Positions 1 through 5,790 are shown, counted from the stretch's first letter. The stretch: 5,961 nt of DNA from Clostridia bacterium (GCA_900768525.1 CAAGDF010000034.1:1-5961), one strand, 5' to 3'. Translations and numbers: made by a program. The notes: generated from the letters alone by a model not told the origin.

Positions 1-1
1 A

Positions 2-178
2 AGCGGTGAGGATGCAGAAAGCCTCGGGCTGACCGATTATTTTTACGCAGGCGGCATTTGCGTTGTAGAGTGGAGCGAAAACATTGCGGACGTAATACCG
101 AACGGTGCGATCCGCGTTACGATAGAAAAGACGGGCGAAACGCAAAGGAGCATTGAAATTGAAATACCTCGCGATTGA
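2..178 (+). CDS. tsaE: TsaE, tRNA t6A biosynthesis ATPase (C-terminal fragment)
   Basis: This is the 3' end of a gene cut by the window edge: 58 codons and a TGA stop at 176-178. The translation runs through GLTDYF, then CVVEWSENIADVIP, then a basic strand-forming tail (AIRVTIEK...SIEIEIP). The hydrophobic-E-W-x-E-x-I element followed by a short beta-rich tail is typical of the TsaE C-terminus. The Walker A motif lies outside the window, so the call rests on the tail and on tsaB following directly. TsaE is the ATPase that cycles the TsaB-TsaD complex during synthesis of N6-threonylcarbamoyl-adenosine at position 37 of ANN-decoding tRNAs, in the cytoplasm. Its end overlaps the chosen tsaB start by 20 bases, as expected for a translationally coupled pair. 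Confidence 0.85.
   Translation, partial: SGEDAESLGLTDYFYAGGICVVEWSENIADVIPNGAIRVTIEKTGETQRSIEIEIPRD
144..150 (+). promoter_or_regulatory. Ribosome binding site of tsaB (decides the TTG start)
   Basis: AAAGGAG lies inside the end of tsaE. It stands 8 bases before the TTG at 159 but only 2 bases before the in-frame TTG at 153. The spacing favours 159, which also gives the family-like N-terminus MKYLAIDTS. Confidence 0.75.
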
Positions 179-767
179 TACAAGCGGCGATCTGATTGTT
201 TCGGCCGCAAACGGGCAGACTAAAGCGTTAAGATATCTGAAAGGTTGCACCTCGCAACACTCGCTGACATTAATGCCCGATATAGAAGAATGTTTAATGG
301 AGTGCAAGCTCGATCTTTCCGAACTTGACTTTATCGCTGCGGTTACGGGACCGGGGTCGTTTACAGGCATAAGAATCGGCGTTTCCACCGTAAAAGCGCT
401 TTGCTTTTCGGCAAACGTAAAAGCGTTGGCTTTAACATCATTCGATTGTCTGGCATACGATAATAGCGCGACGAATAAGTGTTTTTGCGTAATCGACGCA
501 AATCACGATAACTATTACTGCGCTGCGTACATAGATAAAAAGTTATCGGTTAACCCATGTTTTTTGACAAAGGCTCAGGTGGCGGAAATGTCGCGCGGGT
601 ACACGGTAATCGCAAGCAAGGAGTTGCCGTTTGAAAATTCGGTAGTTGCCGATTTGCCGTCGGGTCTAGAAAACGCCGTTAACGCATTATGCAAAAATGC
701 GGACGGATACGATACGATTTCGCCGCTGTATGTAAAGAGAAGTCAAGCGGAAGAAGAGTCATGCTGA
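159..767 (+). CDS. tsaB: TsaB, tRNA t6A biosynthesis scaffold subunit
   Basis: TsaB is an inactive ASKHA-fold partner of TsaD. It holds the TsaD-TsaE complex together for threonylcarbamoyl transfer to tRNA A37 in the cytoplasm. The protein begins MKYLAIDTSG (the first ASKHA strand and phosphate-loop remnant), has SQHS at residues 32-35, and carries the family signature GPGSFTGIRIG at 64-74 followed by a helix rich in K, A and L. It ends with the typical P-x-Y-V-K-R-S-Q-A-E tail at 189-198. At 202 residues it is slightly short for the family, with the second half reduced. The start is TTG at 159, chosen because AAAGGAG sits 8 bases upstream; TTG at 153 is in frame but too close. It overlaps tsaE by 20 bases and rimI by 7 bases, so all three are probably translated from one mRNA. 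Confidence 0.93.
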   Translation: MKYLAIDTSGDLIVSAANGQTKALRYLKGCTSQHSLTLMPDIEECLMECKLDLSELDFIAAVTGPGSFTGIRIGVSTVKALCFSANVKALALTSFDCLAYDNSATNKCFCVIDANHDNYYCAAYIDKKLSVNPCFLTKAQVAEMSRGYTVIASKELPFENSVVADLPSGLENAVNALCKNADGYDTISPLYVKRSQAEEESC

Positions 768-1198
768 TTAAAAATTGGACGACCGAATTTAACGAGGAAG
801 TTTATCGGTTAGAGCAAATTTGTTTTGAATACCCATGGAATAAGGACATGGTGGAAGAAACTGCTTCGGGCGATAATTTCTCGGGCGTGGTCGCGGTGGA
901 AGACGATAAAACCGTCGGTTATGCGGGCGCGGTTTTTGCGCTTGACGTTGCCGATATCGCATTGGTGGCTGTCGCACCCGATTACACGCGCAGGGGCATT
1001 GCGTTCGCTTTGGTTAACAAGCTATGCGAAAATTTGCTTGCGCGCGGCGTAGAGTATGTATATCTCGAGGTGCGTCGCGGTAACTTTGCGGCTATCGCGT
1101 TGTACACGAAATGCGGGTTTGCGCCCGTCGGTATAAGAAAAAAGTATTACGAAAATGCAGAAGACGCGATAGTGATGATGAAGAGAATAAAGGATTGA
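761..1198 (+). CDS. rimI: RimI, ribosomal-protein S18-type N-alpha-acetyltransferase
   Basis: This is a 145-residue GNAT acetyltransferase, close to the usual RimI length of about 150. RimI transfers acetyl from acetyl-CoA to the N-terminal amine of ribosomal protein S18 in the cytoplasm. The signature LEVRRGNFAAIALYTKCGF at residues 102-120 is diagnostic; Glu103 and Tyr115 fall at the numbers of the catalytic Glu and Tyr described for enterobacterial RimI. The acetyl-CoA pyrophosphate loop is TRRGIA at 76-81, with Thr where the motif usually has Gln or Arg. FEYPWN at 22-27 matches the RimI substrate-loop region. The ATG at 761 is preferred over an upstream in-frame ATG at 689, because homology begins at MLIKNW and 689 lies well inside tsaB. 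A purine-rich GGAAGAAG precedes it. The gene overlaps tsaB by 7 bases. tsaD, which often follows in Firmicutes, does not. Confidence 0.92.
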   Translation: MLIKNWTTEFNEEVYRLEQICFEYPWNKDMVEETASGDNFSGVVAVEDDKTVGYAGAVFALDVADIALVAVAPDYTRRGIAFALVNKLCENLLARGVEYVYLEVRRGNFAAIALYTKCGFAPVGIRKKYYENAEDAIVMMKRIKD

Positions 1199-1923
1199 AA
1201 ATCGATAATTCGTCGGAAATAAAAATCTGCGGTAAGAGTTGTATCGTAAAGGGCGAGGGTGAACCGTTGGTTTTTCTTCACGGCTTTATGTCGTCGAAAG
1301 AGGCGTTCATTCGTCAGATCGATTATTTTTCGCGTTATTTCCGCATATATGCTCCCGATTTAAGCGGCTTCGGAAAAAGCGAAATGCCGTATCCTTATCG
1401 GCTTGACGATTACGTTGAAGAACTTAACGTGCTTGCGGCTTACGCAGGCGGAAAAATCAATCTCGTTGCACATTCGTTCGGTTGCAGAATTGCATTAAAA
1501 GCGGCTGCGAATTCGCAAATCATAAATAAAATGGTCTTATGCGGCGTTGCGGGCCTAAAACCACGTTTTTCCTTTAAAAGAACGTTTAAGCGGAGTGCAT
1601 ATAAGGTTTTATGCCCGATTATGGGCAAAGAGAAAGCCGAAAAGATATTCGCATCGCCCGATTATTTAATGACGAGCGGAAATCTGAGGGAAAGTTTCAA
1701 ACTTGTAACGAGCGAATATTGCGACGGATATATCGAAAAGATAAGTTGTCCGATGCTGTGCGTATTCGGCGAAAACGACAAAGAAACTCCTCCGTATTTG
1801 TTAAAACGCATAAAGCGCAAAAATAAGACAATCGACGGAGTGATAATGAAGGGGTGCGGGCACTTTTGTTTTGTAGAAAAACCGACTGAGTTTAACAGTA
1901 TTCTCGCGGAGTTTTTATTATGA
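1195..1923 (+). CDS. Alpha/beta-fold hydrolase of unknown substrate
   Basis: This 242-residue soluble alpha/beta hydrolase has a complete likely catalytic set. PLVFLHGF at 24-31 supplies the oxyanion-hole HG. VAHSFG at 91-96 is the nucleophile elbow with Ser94; Ala stands where the common G-x-S-x-G motif has its first Gly. FGENDKETP at 191-199 gives Asp195, and GCGHFCFVEKP at 220-230 gives His223. APDLSGFGKS at 53-62 is the strand-4 region common to this superfamily. A small lid lies around residues 120-175 and is basic at its start (KPRFSFKRTFKR). No signal peptide is visible. The chosen start is TTG at 1195, which overlaps the rimI stop as TTGA; only a weak GAAGAG stands 9 bases upstream, so re-initiation after rimI is likely. 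The stop overlaps the ATG of the membrane Mur ligase by 4 bases, which ties the two functions together. The reaction (ester, amide or thioester cleavage) cannot be read from the sequence. Confidence 0.85.
   Translation: MKIDNSSEIKICGKSCIVKGEGEPLVFLHGFMSSKEAFIRQIDYFSRYFRIYAPDLSGFGKSEMPYPYRLDDYVEELNVLAAYAGGKINLVAHSFGCRIALKAAANSQIINKMVLCGVAGLKPRFSFKRTFKRSAYKVLCPIMGKEKAEKIFASPDYLMTSGNLRESFKLVTSEYCDGYIEKISCPMLCVFGENDKETPPYLLKRIKRKNKTIDGVIMKGCGHFCFVEKPTEFNSILAEFLL
1908..1911 (+). promoter_or_regulatory. Ribosome binding site of the membrane Mur ligase
   Basis: GGAG within the last codons of the hydrolase gene stands 8 bases before the ATG at 1920. It supports that start and the 4-base overlap between the two genes. 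Confidence 0.6.
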
Positions 1924-3644
1924 ATTCTATTTTTGATTTTTCGAAAGAAGTGTATAGTATTATACAGGATTCAATTCAATCGGTCGATACCGTTTCCGAT
2001 ATGTTCAAGGGCGACGGGTTGTTGGCTTGCGCGTTCATCGCGCTGTGTAACACATTGCTTCTTTTTTTGATATCTTATAAATTTTTGCAGATAATGCAGC
2101 AATCAGGGTACGAGGGTTTTGGCTATTTCAAATGGCTCAGGCGGCGCGATAACGTATACCTTCTGCGTTTGGGTACGATATCTATGCTCAGTCTGCTCAG
2201 CTATCTGCTGTTTATTATTTCGCTTTCGTTCATCGACGGCGACTGGGTTATTTATACGGGCTTTATTTTTTACGTCGCTTTCGTTTTCGGTTATTTCAAA
2301 GCCGATAAAAAGCATATACGCAAAGTGCCTATAAATTTCACCGCGCGCATGGAACGGCTTATCATAGTTTACTTTATCGTTCTTGCGGTATGTAATTTTG
2401 CGTTGCTCGTTCTTGCAAATCTGCTTGCTTATGCGTTCAGGTTCAACGCCGTTTTAGTGCGGGTGCGTTACGCGGTTATTTGCGTATTGCCCGTTTGCGT
2501 GCCGTTTTTCGTACTGCTTGCGTATTACATTACAAAGCCTTTTGAAAACGCCCGCCAAAGAAAATACATTAAAAAATGCACCGAAACGCTTTGTTCTCAT
2601 CCCGATCTTATCAGAATAGGCATTACGGGCAGTTACGGCAAAACTTCGGTTAAAGAAATTTTGAAAACTCTTTTAGAGGAAAGGTATAACGTCCTTGCGA
2701 CGCCAAGTTCGTATAACACACCTATGGGAATTTGCAAAACCGTCGGCAACCTTAAGGACGGACATAACGTTTTTATCGCCGAAATGGGCGCGCGGCATGT
2801 AGGCGATATCTCTACACTTGCCGAAATAGTCAAACCCGACTACGCAATTATAAACGGCATTGTGGGGCAACATCTCGAAACGTTCGGCACGCTTGCCGCG
2901 GTACAGCAAACAAAATACGAACTCGTCGAAAGCATGAGCAAGGGCGTGGTCGCTTACACTATAGACAACGATTCAACGTCGGTACTTTTTTCCGATTGCA
3001 AAATCAAAAGCGTGCCCGCAGGCTTGGATATATCGAAAAAACCCGCGGTGTATGCCGAAAATATAGAACTTTCCGAAAACGGCAGCGAATTTACGTTGTG
3101 CATATACGGCAGGAAAATGCGCTGTCATACCGTTTTGCTCGGCTCGCACAACGTCTCAAACATTTGCCTTGCTGTTGTCATTGCCGCCGAAATGGGGCTT
3201 TCGGATGAGGAGATTTGCGCAGGTATCGCAAGAATTAAACCCGTAAATCACAGGCTTGAATGTACTAAAAACTCGGACGGCGTCGTAATTATCGACGATA
3301 GTTATAATGCGAACACTCGCGGAATAGACGCCGCAATGGAAGTTCTTTCCTCGTTCAAGGGCAGGAAGATTGTCGTTACTCCCGGGCTTGTAGAACTCGG
3401 TCGCGAAGAGGATCTCGAAAATTATCGGCTCGGTAAAAAAATGGCATCGGTTTGCGATATAGCCGTGCTTGTCGGCAAATCGGCAACGTACCGTATTCAG
3501 GACGGACTTATCGACGGCGGTTTCGATAATTCAAAAATAATAATCGTTAAGGAGTTGGAGGCGGCTAAGCGCAAACTGAAAAAAATTGTAAAAGCGGGTG
3601 ATATAGTCTTGTTTGAAAACGATTTGCCCGATAAATTTTCTTAA
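1920..3644 (+). CDS. Membrane-anchored MurF-like Mur ligase
   Basis: This 574-residue protein joins five predicted membrane helices (about residues 33-57, 84-103, 109-126, 146-170 and 184-204) to a cytoplasmic Mur ligase core. Basic stretches at 71-76, 128-135 and 211-219 fit a membrane topology that leaves the catalytic part inside the cell. The core resembles MurF: P-loop GITGSYGKTS at 234-243, NTPMG at 266-270, AEMGARHVGDI at 287-297, HLETFG at 318-323 followed by Lys332 at the position of the carbamylated lysine, HNVSN at 410-414, NHRLE at 443-447, DDSYNAN at 459-465 and VTPGLVELG at 486-494. MurF normally adds D-Ala-D-Ala to UDP-MurNAc-tripeptide using ATP. Here only about 28 residues separate the last helix from the P-loop, so the UDP-sugar-binding domain 1 of MurF appears to be absent. 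A membrane-bound acceptor is therefore plausible but inferred. The gene is coupled to the hydrolase upstream, and a Ddl-like ligase follows. It is unlikely to be the only, housekeeping MurF. Confidence 0.85.
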   Translation: MNSIFDFSKEVYSIIQDSIQSVDTVSDMFKGDGLLACAFIALCNTLLLFLISYKFLQIMQQSGYEGFGYFKWLRRRDNVYLLRLGTISMLSLLSYLLFIISLSFIDGDWVIYTGFIFYVAFVFGYFKADKKHIRKVPINFTARMERLIIVYFIVLAVCNFALLVLANLLAYAFRFNAVLVRVRYAVICVLPVCVPFFVLLAYYITKPFENARQRKYIKKCTETLCSHPDLIRIGITGSYGKTSVKEILKTLLEERYNVLATPSSYNTPMGICKTVGNLKDGHNVFIAEMGARHVGDISTLAEIVKPDYAIINGIVGQHLETFGTLAAVQQTKYELVESMSKGVVAYTIDNDSTSVLFSDCKIKSVPAGLDISKKPAVYAENIELSENGSEFTLCIYGRKMRCHTVLLGSHNVSNICLAVVIAAEMGLSDEEICAGIARIKPVNHRLECTKNSDGVVIIDDSYNANTRGIDAAMEVLSSFKGRKIVVTPGLVELGREEDLENYRLGKKMASVCDIAVLVGKSATYRIQDGLIDGGFDNSKIIIVKELEAAKRKLKKIVKAGDIVLFENDLPDKFS

Positions 3645-3654
3645 TTTTTAACTT

Positions 3655-3685
3655 TTGTAATACAAGTTGCATATATTGCAATATA
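3655..3685. promoter_or_regulatory. Pair of palindromes upstream of the Ddl-like gene (possible operators)
   Basis: Two inverted repeats lie in the only sizeable gap of the ligase cluster. TTGTA-A-TACAA (3655-3665) is a perfect dyad around one base. TATATTGCAATATA (3672-3685) is a perfect 14-base palindrome. Their centres are about 18 bases apart. I see no convincing -35/-10 pair around them and no U-tract that would make either a terminator, so a DNA-binding site is the simplest reading. The bound factor is unknown, and AT-rich spacers can produce palindromes by chance. Confidence 0.35.
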
Positions 3686-3709
3686 ACATTTCACCAAAGC
3701 AAAAATTGC

Positions 3710-3718
3710 GGAGGTGAT
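3710..3718 (+). promoter_or_regulatory. Near-consensus ribosome binding site of the Ddl-like gene
   Basis: GGAGGTGAT is complementary to the 16S rRNA 3' end over nine bases and stands 5 bases before the ATG at 3724. It is the strongest site in the window, so this gene can be translated well on its own rather than by coupling to the gene before it. Confidence 0.9.
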
Positions 3719-3723
3719 TTTTT

Positions 3724-4848
3724 ATGGAAAATATTCTTGTCTTTTACGGCGGAACTTCGCCCGAGCGCGACGTTTCCGTCATAACGGGTGTTTTTACTCT
3801 TAATTCGTTCGATAAAACCAAATTCAAAGCCATACCCGTGTACATACATTCCGACGGCGTTTTTTATACGGGCGATGAACTTAAAAATCTAAATTTTTAT
3901 AAGCAAAGAGAGTTGAAAAAATGTTATCGCGTCGTTTTGTTGCCCGGCAGTCGCAAACTTTACCGACTTACCAAAAATAAATTAAAAGAACTTTGCGAGG
4001 TCGATTGCGCCATAAACTGCCTGCACGGCGCGGGCGGTGAGGATGGGACGCTTGCGGGTATTCTGAAAAATTGCCGTATTCCGCTTGCCTCGCCCGATTT
4101 GTTTGCGTCGGCAATGTCGATCGATAAACACTATACAAAACTTGCGCTTAAAGCGATAGGCGTAAATCAGGTCGAGTACGTTAAAATCAAACGCGACGGC
4201 TTTTTTGCTCATTCGGAGGGCAGTTGTCGGGTAATCGGCAACAGGCTCGGTTATCCGATTATCGTAAAGCCCGCAAACCTCGGTTCGAGTATCGGCATAA
4301 AACGCGTGAACGATGAAAAAGAGCTGTTTTCGGCTTTGTGCGAGGCATTCAATTACGATTGCAAGGCAATATGCGAAAAGTATATCGAAAACGCCACAGA
4401 GCTGAATTGTGCGGCTTATTCGGCGGACGGAACGATTGTCGTATCCGAGCTTGAACAACCGTATACCGAACATGATATATTGACTTTCGACGATAAATAT
4501 TCGGGCAGCAAAAGCGGCGAAACAAGAAAGAATTTCCCCGCCGACGTGGATCCCGCTTTGCGTGATAAAGTCCGTGCCATAGCGTCTAAAATCTATTCGG
4601 AATTCGACTTTTTCGGGTTAGTGCGCTTTGACTTTCTGATTGACGGAAATATCGTTTATCTTAACGAAATAAACGCTGTACCCGGTTCGCTTGCGTATTA
4701 TTTGTTTTGCCGAAAAATATCGGAATTTACCGAGTTACTTACGGGGTTGGTGCGCGATACCAAAAAAAAGCAAAGAGAAACCGACAACCGTGTGTCGTCC
4801 TTTCAATCGCAAGTGCTTTCGGGCAACTGGCAATCGATTAAAAAATAG
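3724..4848 (+). CDS. D-alanine--D-alanine ligase family ATP-grasp enzyme (divergent)
   Basis: This 374-residue cytoplasmic enzyme has the Ddl layout. The N-terminal domain opens with VFYGGTSPERDVS at 6-18; Glu14 matches the substrate-amine-binding Glu of Ddl. LHGAGGEDGTLAG at 100-112 is the Ddl H-G-x-x-G-E-D-G-x-x-x-G motif. The ATP-grasp domain follows: VKPANLGSSIG at 181-191, the omega-loop Lys258-Tyr259, and VRFDFLIDG...YLNEINAVPGS at 300-322 with metal ligands Asp303, Glu315 and Asn317. The family joins two D-alanines with ATP to make the dipeptide used by MurF. After the metal site the usual PGMT/PGFT is replaced by PGSLAYYLF, and a charged tail (about 345-374) extends the protein. I associate this variant with clostridial Ddl homologues encoded beside membrane Mur ligases, from memory. 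Substrate choice (D-Ala-D-Ala or another dipeptide or depsipeptide) cannot be settled here. The symbol ddl is withheld for this reason. Confidence 0.88.
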   Translation: MENILVFYGGTSPERDVSVITGVFTLNSFDKTKFKAIPVYIHSDGVFYTGDELKNLNFYKQRELKKCYRVVLLPGSRKLYRLTKNKLKELCEVDCAINCLHGAGGEDGTLAGILKNCRIPLASPDLFASAMSIDKHYTKLALKAIGVNQVEYVKIKRDGFFAHSEGSCRVIGNRLGYPIIVKPANLGSSIGIKRVNDEKELFSALCEAFNYDCKAICEKYIENATELNCAAYSADGTIVVSELEQPYTEHDILTFDDKYSGSKSGETRKNFPADVDPALRDKVRAIASKIYSEFDFFGLVRFDFLIDGNIVYLNEINAVPGSLAYYLFCRKISEFTELLTGLVRDTKKKQRETDNRVSSFQSQVLSGNWQSIKK

Positions 4849-4860
4849 ATAACCGGTTCA

Positions 4861-4893
4861 TAATAATACCGATAAATGTTTGAGGTATTGTTA
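4861..4893 (+). promoter_or_regulatory. RNA hairpin masking the ribosome binding site of the DeoC-like gene
   Basis: Bases 4861-4870 can pair with 4884-4893 as a 10-pair stem with one G-U pair and a 13-base loop. The 3' strand includes most of the binding site GAGGT (4882-4886) and the A of the ATG at 4893. When closed it should reduce initiation. Ribosomes finishing the Ddl-like gene at 4848 stop close to its 5' edge and might disturb it. The stem is AU-rich and probably only moderately stable. Confidence 0.45.
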
Positions 4894-5555
4894 TGATTGA
4901 CCGATTATATAACCATGTAGAACTTGAAATAGCCGATAGAACGATTACTTACGGCGAGGTAAAAGCACTGCTCGATAAAGCTATCGAAATGAAACTCCGC
5001 GCCGTTTGTCTGCCGCCGAGTTTTGTGCGCTGGGCAAAGCGTTATGTGGGCGAAAGAGTTAAGATTTGCATGTATATCGGCGCGCCGACGGGCAACGATA
5101 CAGTCAATGCCAAAACGGTTATAATCCGCGAGGGCTTGCGCAGCGGTGCCGACGAATTCGAAGTCTGCGTCAATCTTAACGAACTGAAAAGCGGTAACGT
5201 CGAGTATACTTTAACCGAACTTAAACAACTAAGGCGCGCATGCCGTAGCAAACTGTTCAAATGTGCGATAGATATCGGCGTGCTGACGCAAGCCGAACTT
5301 GAAACTTTTTGCAAGTGCGCAATCATTGCAAAATGCGATTATGTTTCGGTCGGATCGCCGTTTTCGGGCGTTAAAAACGATATCGGCGGCATCTCAAAAT
5401 TGCTTTCCCGAAAGATAAAAATAAAGACTTTATCCGATATTCCAGAAGACAGAAGAATACAGGCATTGGCAGACGGCGGAGCGGAAAGAGTAGGGGTAAT
5501 TTCTCTTCCCGTTGCACCTCATTCCGCGACCGAGGATGATGCAAATGCCGAATAA
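4893..5555 (+). CDS. DeoC-fold (deoxyribose-phosphate aldolase-like) protein lacking the Schiff-base lysine
   Basis: This 220-residue protein follows the DeoC pattern in order. AVCLPPSFV at 37-45 matches the V-C-V-x-P start, YIGAPTGNDTVNAKTVIIREGLRSGADEFEV at 61-91 matches the I-G-F-P-x-G...K...E...G-A-D-E-x-D block, then LKSGN at 98-102, a strand and LTQAELE at 131-137, CDYVSVGSPFSG at 148-159, IKIKTLSDI at 175-183 and GGAERVGVIS at 195-204. DeoC cleaves 2-deoxyribose 5-phosphate to glyceraldehyde 3-phosphate and acetaldehyde through a lysine Schiff base in K-T-S-T-G. Here that position is Ser152 (D-Y-V-S-V-G). The acidic residue equivalent to Asp102 of the E. coli enzyme is Glu90, while Lys178 may match the second active-site lysine (Lys201). 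Normal aldolase activity is therefore doubtful. The start is ATG at 4893 with GAGGT 6 bases upstream. It is the last gene before the tRNA, and no clear terminator directly follows it. Confidence 0.75.
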   Translation: MIDRLYNHVELEIADRTITYGEVKALLDKAIEMKLRAVCLPPSFVRWAKRYVGERVKICMYIGAPTGNDTVNAKTVIIREGLRSGADEFEVCVNLNELKSGNVEYTLTELKQLRRACRSKLFKCAIDIGVLTQAELETFCKCAIIAKCDYVSVGSPFSGVKNDIGGISKLLSRKIKIKTLSDIPEDRRIQALADGGAERVGVISLPVAPHSATEDDANAE

Positions 5556-5589
5556 ATTGATTTTTTTTGAAAAATCCATAAAAAAACGT

Positions 5590-5618
5590 TTCACAAATTC
5601 AAACGAATATGTTATACT
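5590..5618 (+). promoter_or_regulatory. Sigma-A-type promoter of the tRNA-Ser gene
   Basis: The -35 box TTCACA (5590-5595) and the -10 box TATACT (5613-5618) each match the consensus at five of six bases and are 17 bases apart. Transcription should begin near 5625, giving a leader of about 40 bases that is removed to form the 5' end of the tRNA. This is the clearest promoter in the window. Confidence 0.8.
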
Positions 5619-5667
5619 ATCCATTGTCGTGTGAGATTTCGATGTCGTATCGGGGTCGGCGCGATGT

Positions 5668-5760
5668 GGAAACGTATCGAAGTGGTCGCAACGAGCCGCA
5701 CTCGAAATGCGGTTACGCCTTCACCGGCGTACGAGAGTTCGAATCTCTCCGTTTCCGCCA
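5668..5760 (+). tRNA. tRNA-Ser, anticodon CGA
   Basis: This is a 93-base class II tRNA. The acceptor stem pairs GGAAACG (5668-5674) with CGTTTCC (5750-5756), followed by discriminator G5757, as expected for serine, and an encoded CCA (5758-5760). The anticodon stem CCGCA/TGCGG encloses loop CTCGAAA, with anticodon CGA at 5703-5705, which reads UCG. A long variable arm (ACGCC...GGCGT, about 5715-5730) identifies the serine class. The T arm is AGAG-TTCGAAT-CTCT (5735-5749). UCG codons are frequent in the genes of this window, so a dedicated UCG reader makes sense. It has its own promoter upstream and an intrinsic terminator 30 bases downstream. Confidence 0.96.
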
Positions 5761-5790
5761 TAATAGCCGCTCAAAAAAGATGCGCGGCGC

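Noticed and set aside
689..760. Longer rimI starting at an upstream in-frame ATG
   Set aside because: The added 24 residues lie inside tsaB, do not resemble the RimI N-terminus, and would make the protein longer than the family. ATG at 761 fits better.
1111..1194. Longer hydrolase starting at ATG 1111 inside rimI
   Set aside because: The added 28 residues are highly basic then acidic, overlap rimI by 88 bases and are unrelated to the hydrolase fold.
1920..3644. FolC, cyanophycin synthetase or MurT as identity of the Mur ligase
   Set aside because: The DDSYNAN block, AEMGARHVGDI and V-E-L-G region match MurF best. There is no ATP-grasp domain as in cyanophycin synthetase and no adjacent GatD-type glutaminase as expected for MurT.
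3645..3723. Sigma-A promoter upstream of the Ddl-like gene
   Set aside because: TTGTAA at 3655 and TATAAC at 3682 are 21 bases apart, too far for a standard promoter, and no better pair was found. A promoter is not excluded.
3982..4473. 163-codon open frame on the - strand
   Set aside because: It lies wholly inside the well-supported Ddl-like gene, and its translation shows no recognisable domain. It reads as a shadow of that gene.
5042..5326. 94-codon open frame on the - strand
   Set aside because: It is a serine/leucine-rich shadow of the DeoC-like gene with no start signal.
5559..5576. Hairpin GATTTTT/AAAAATC after the DeoC-like gene as a terminator
   Set aside because: The stem is almost all A-T and is not followed by a T run on the + strand, so it does not fit an intrinsic terminator.
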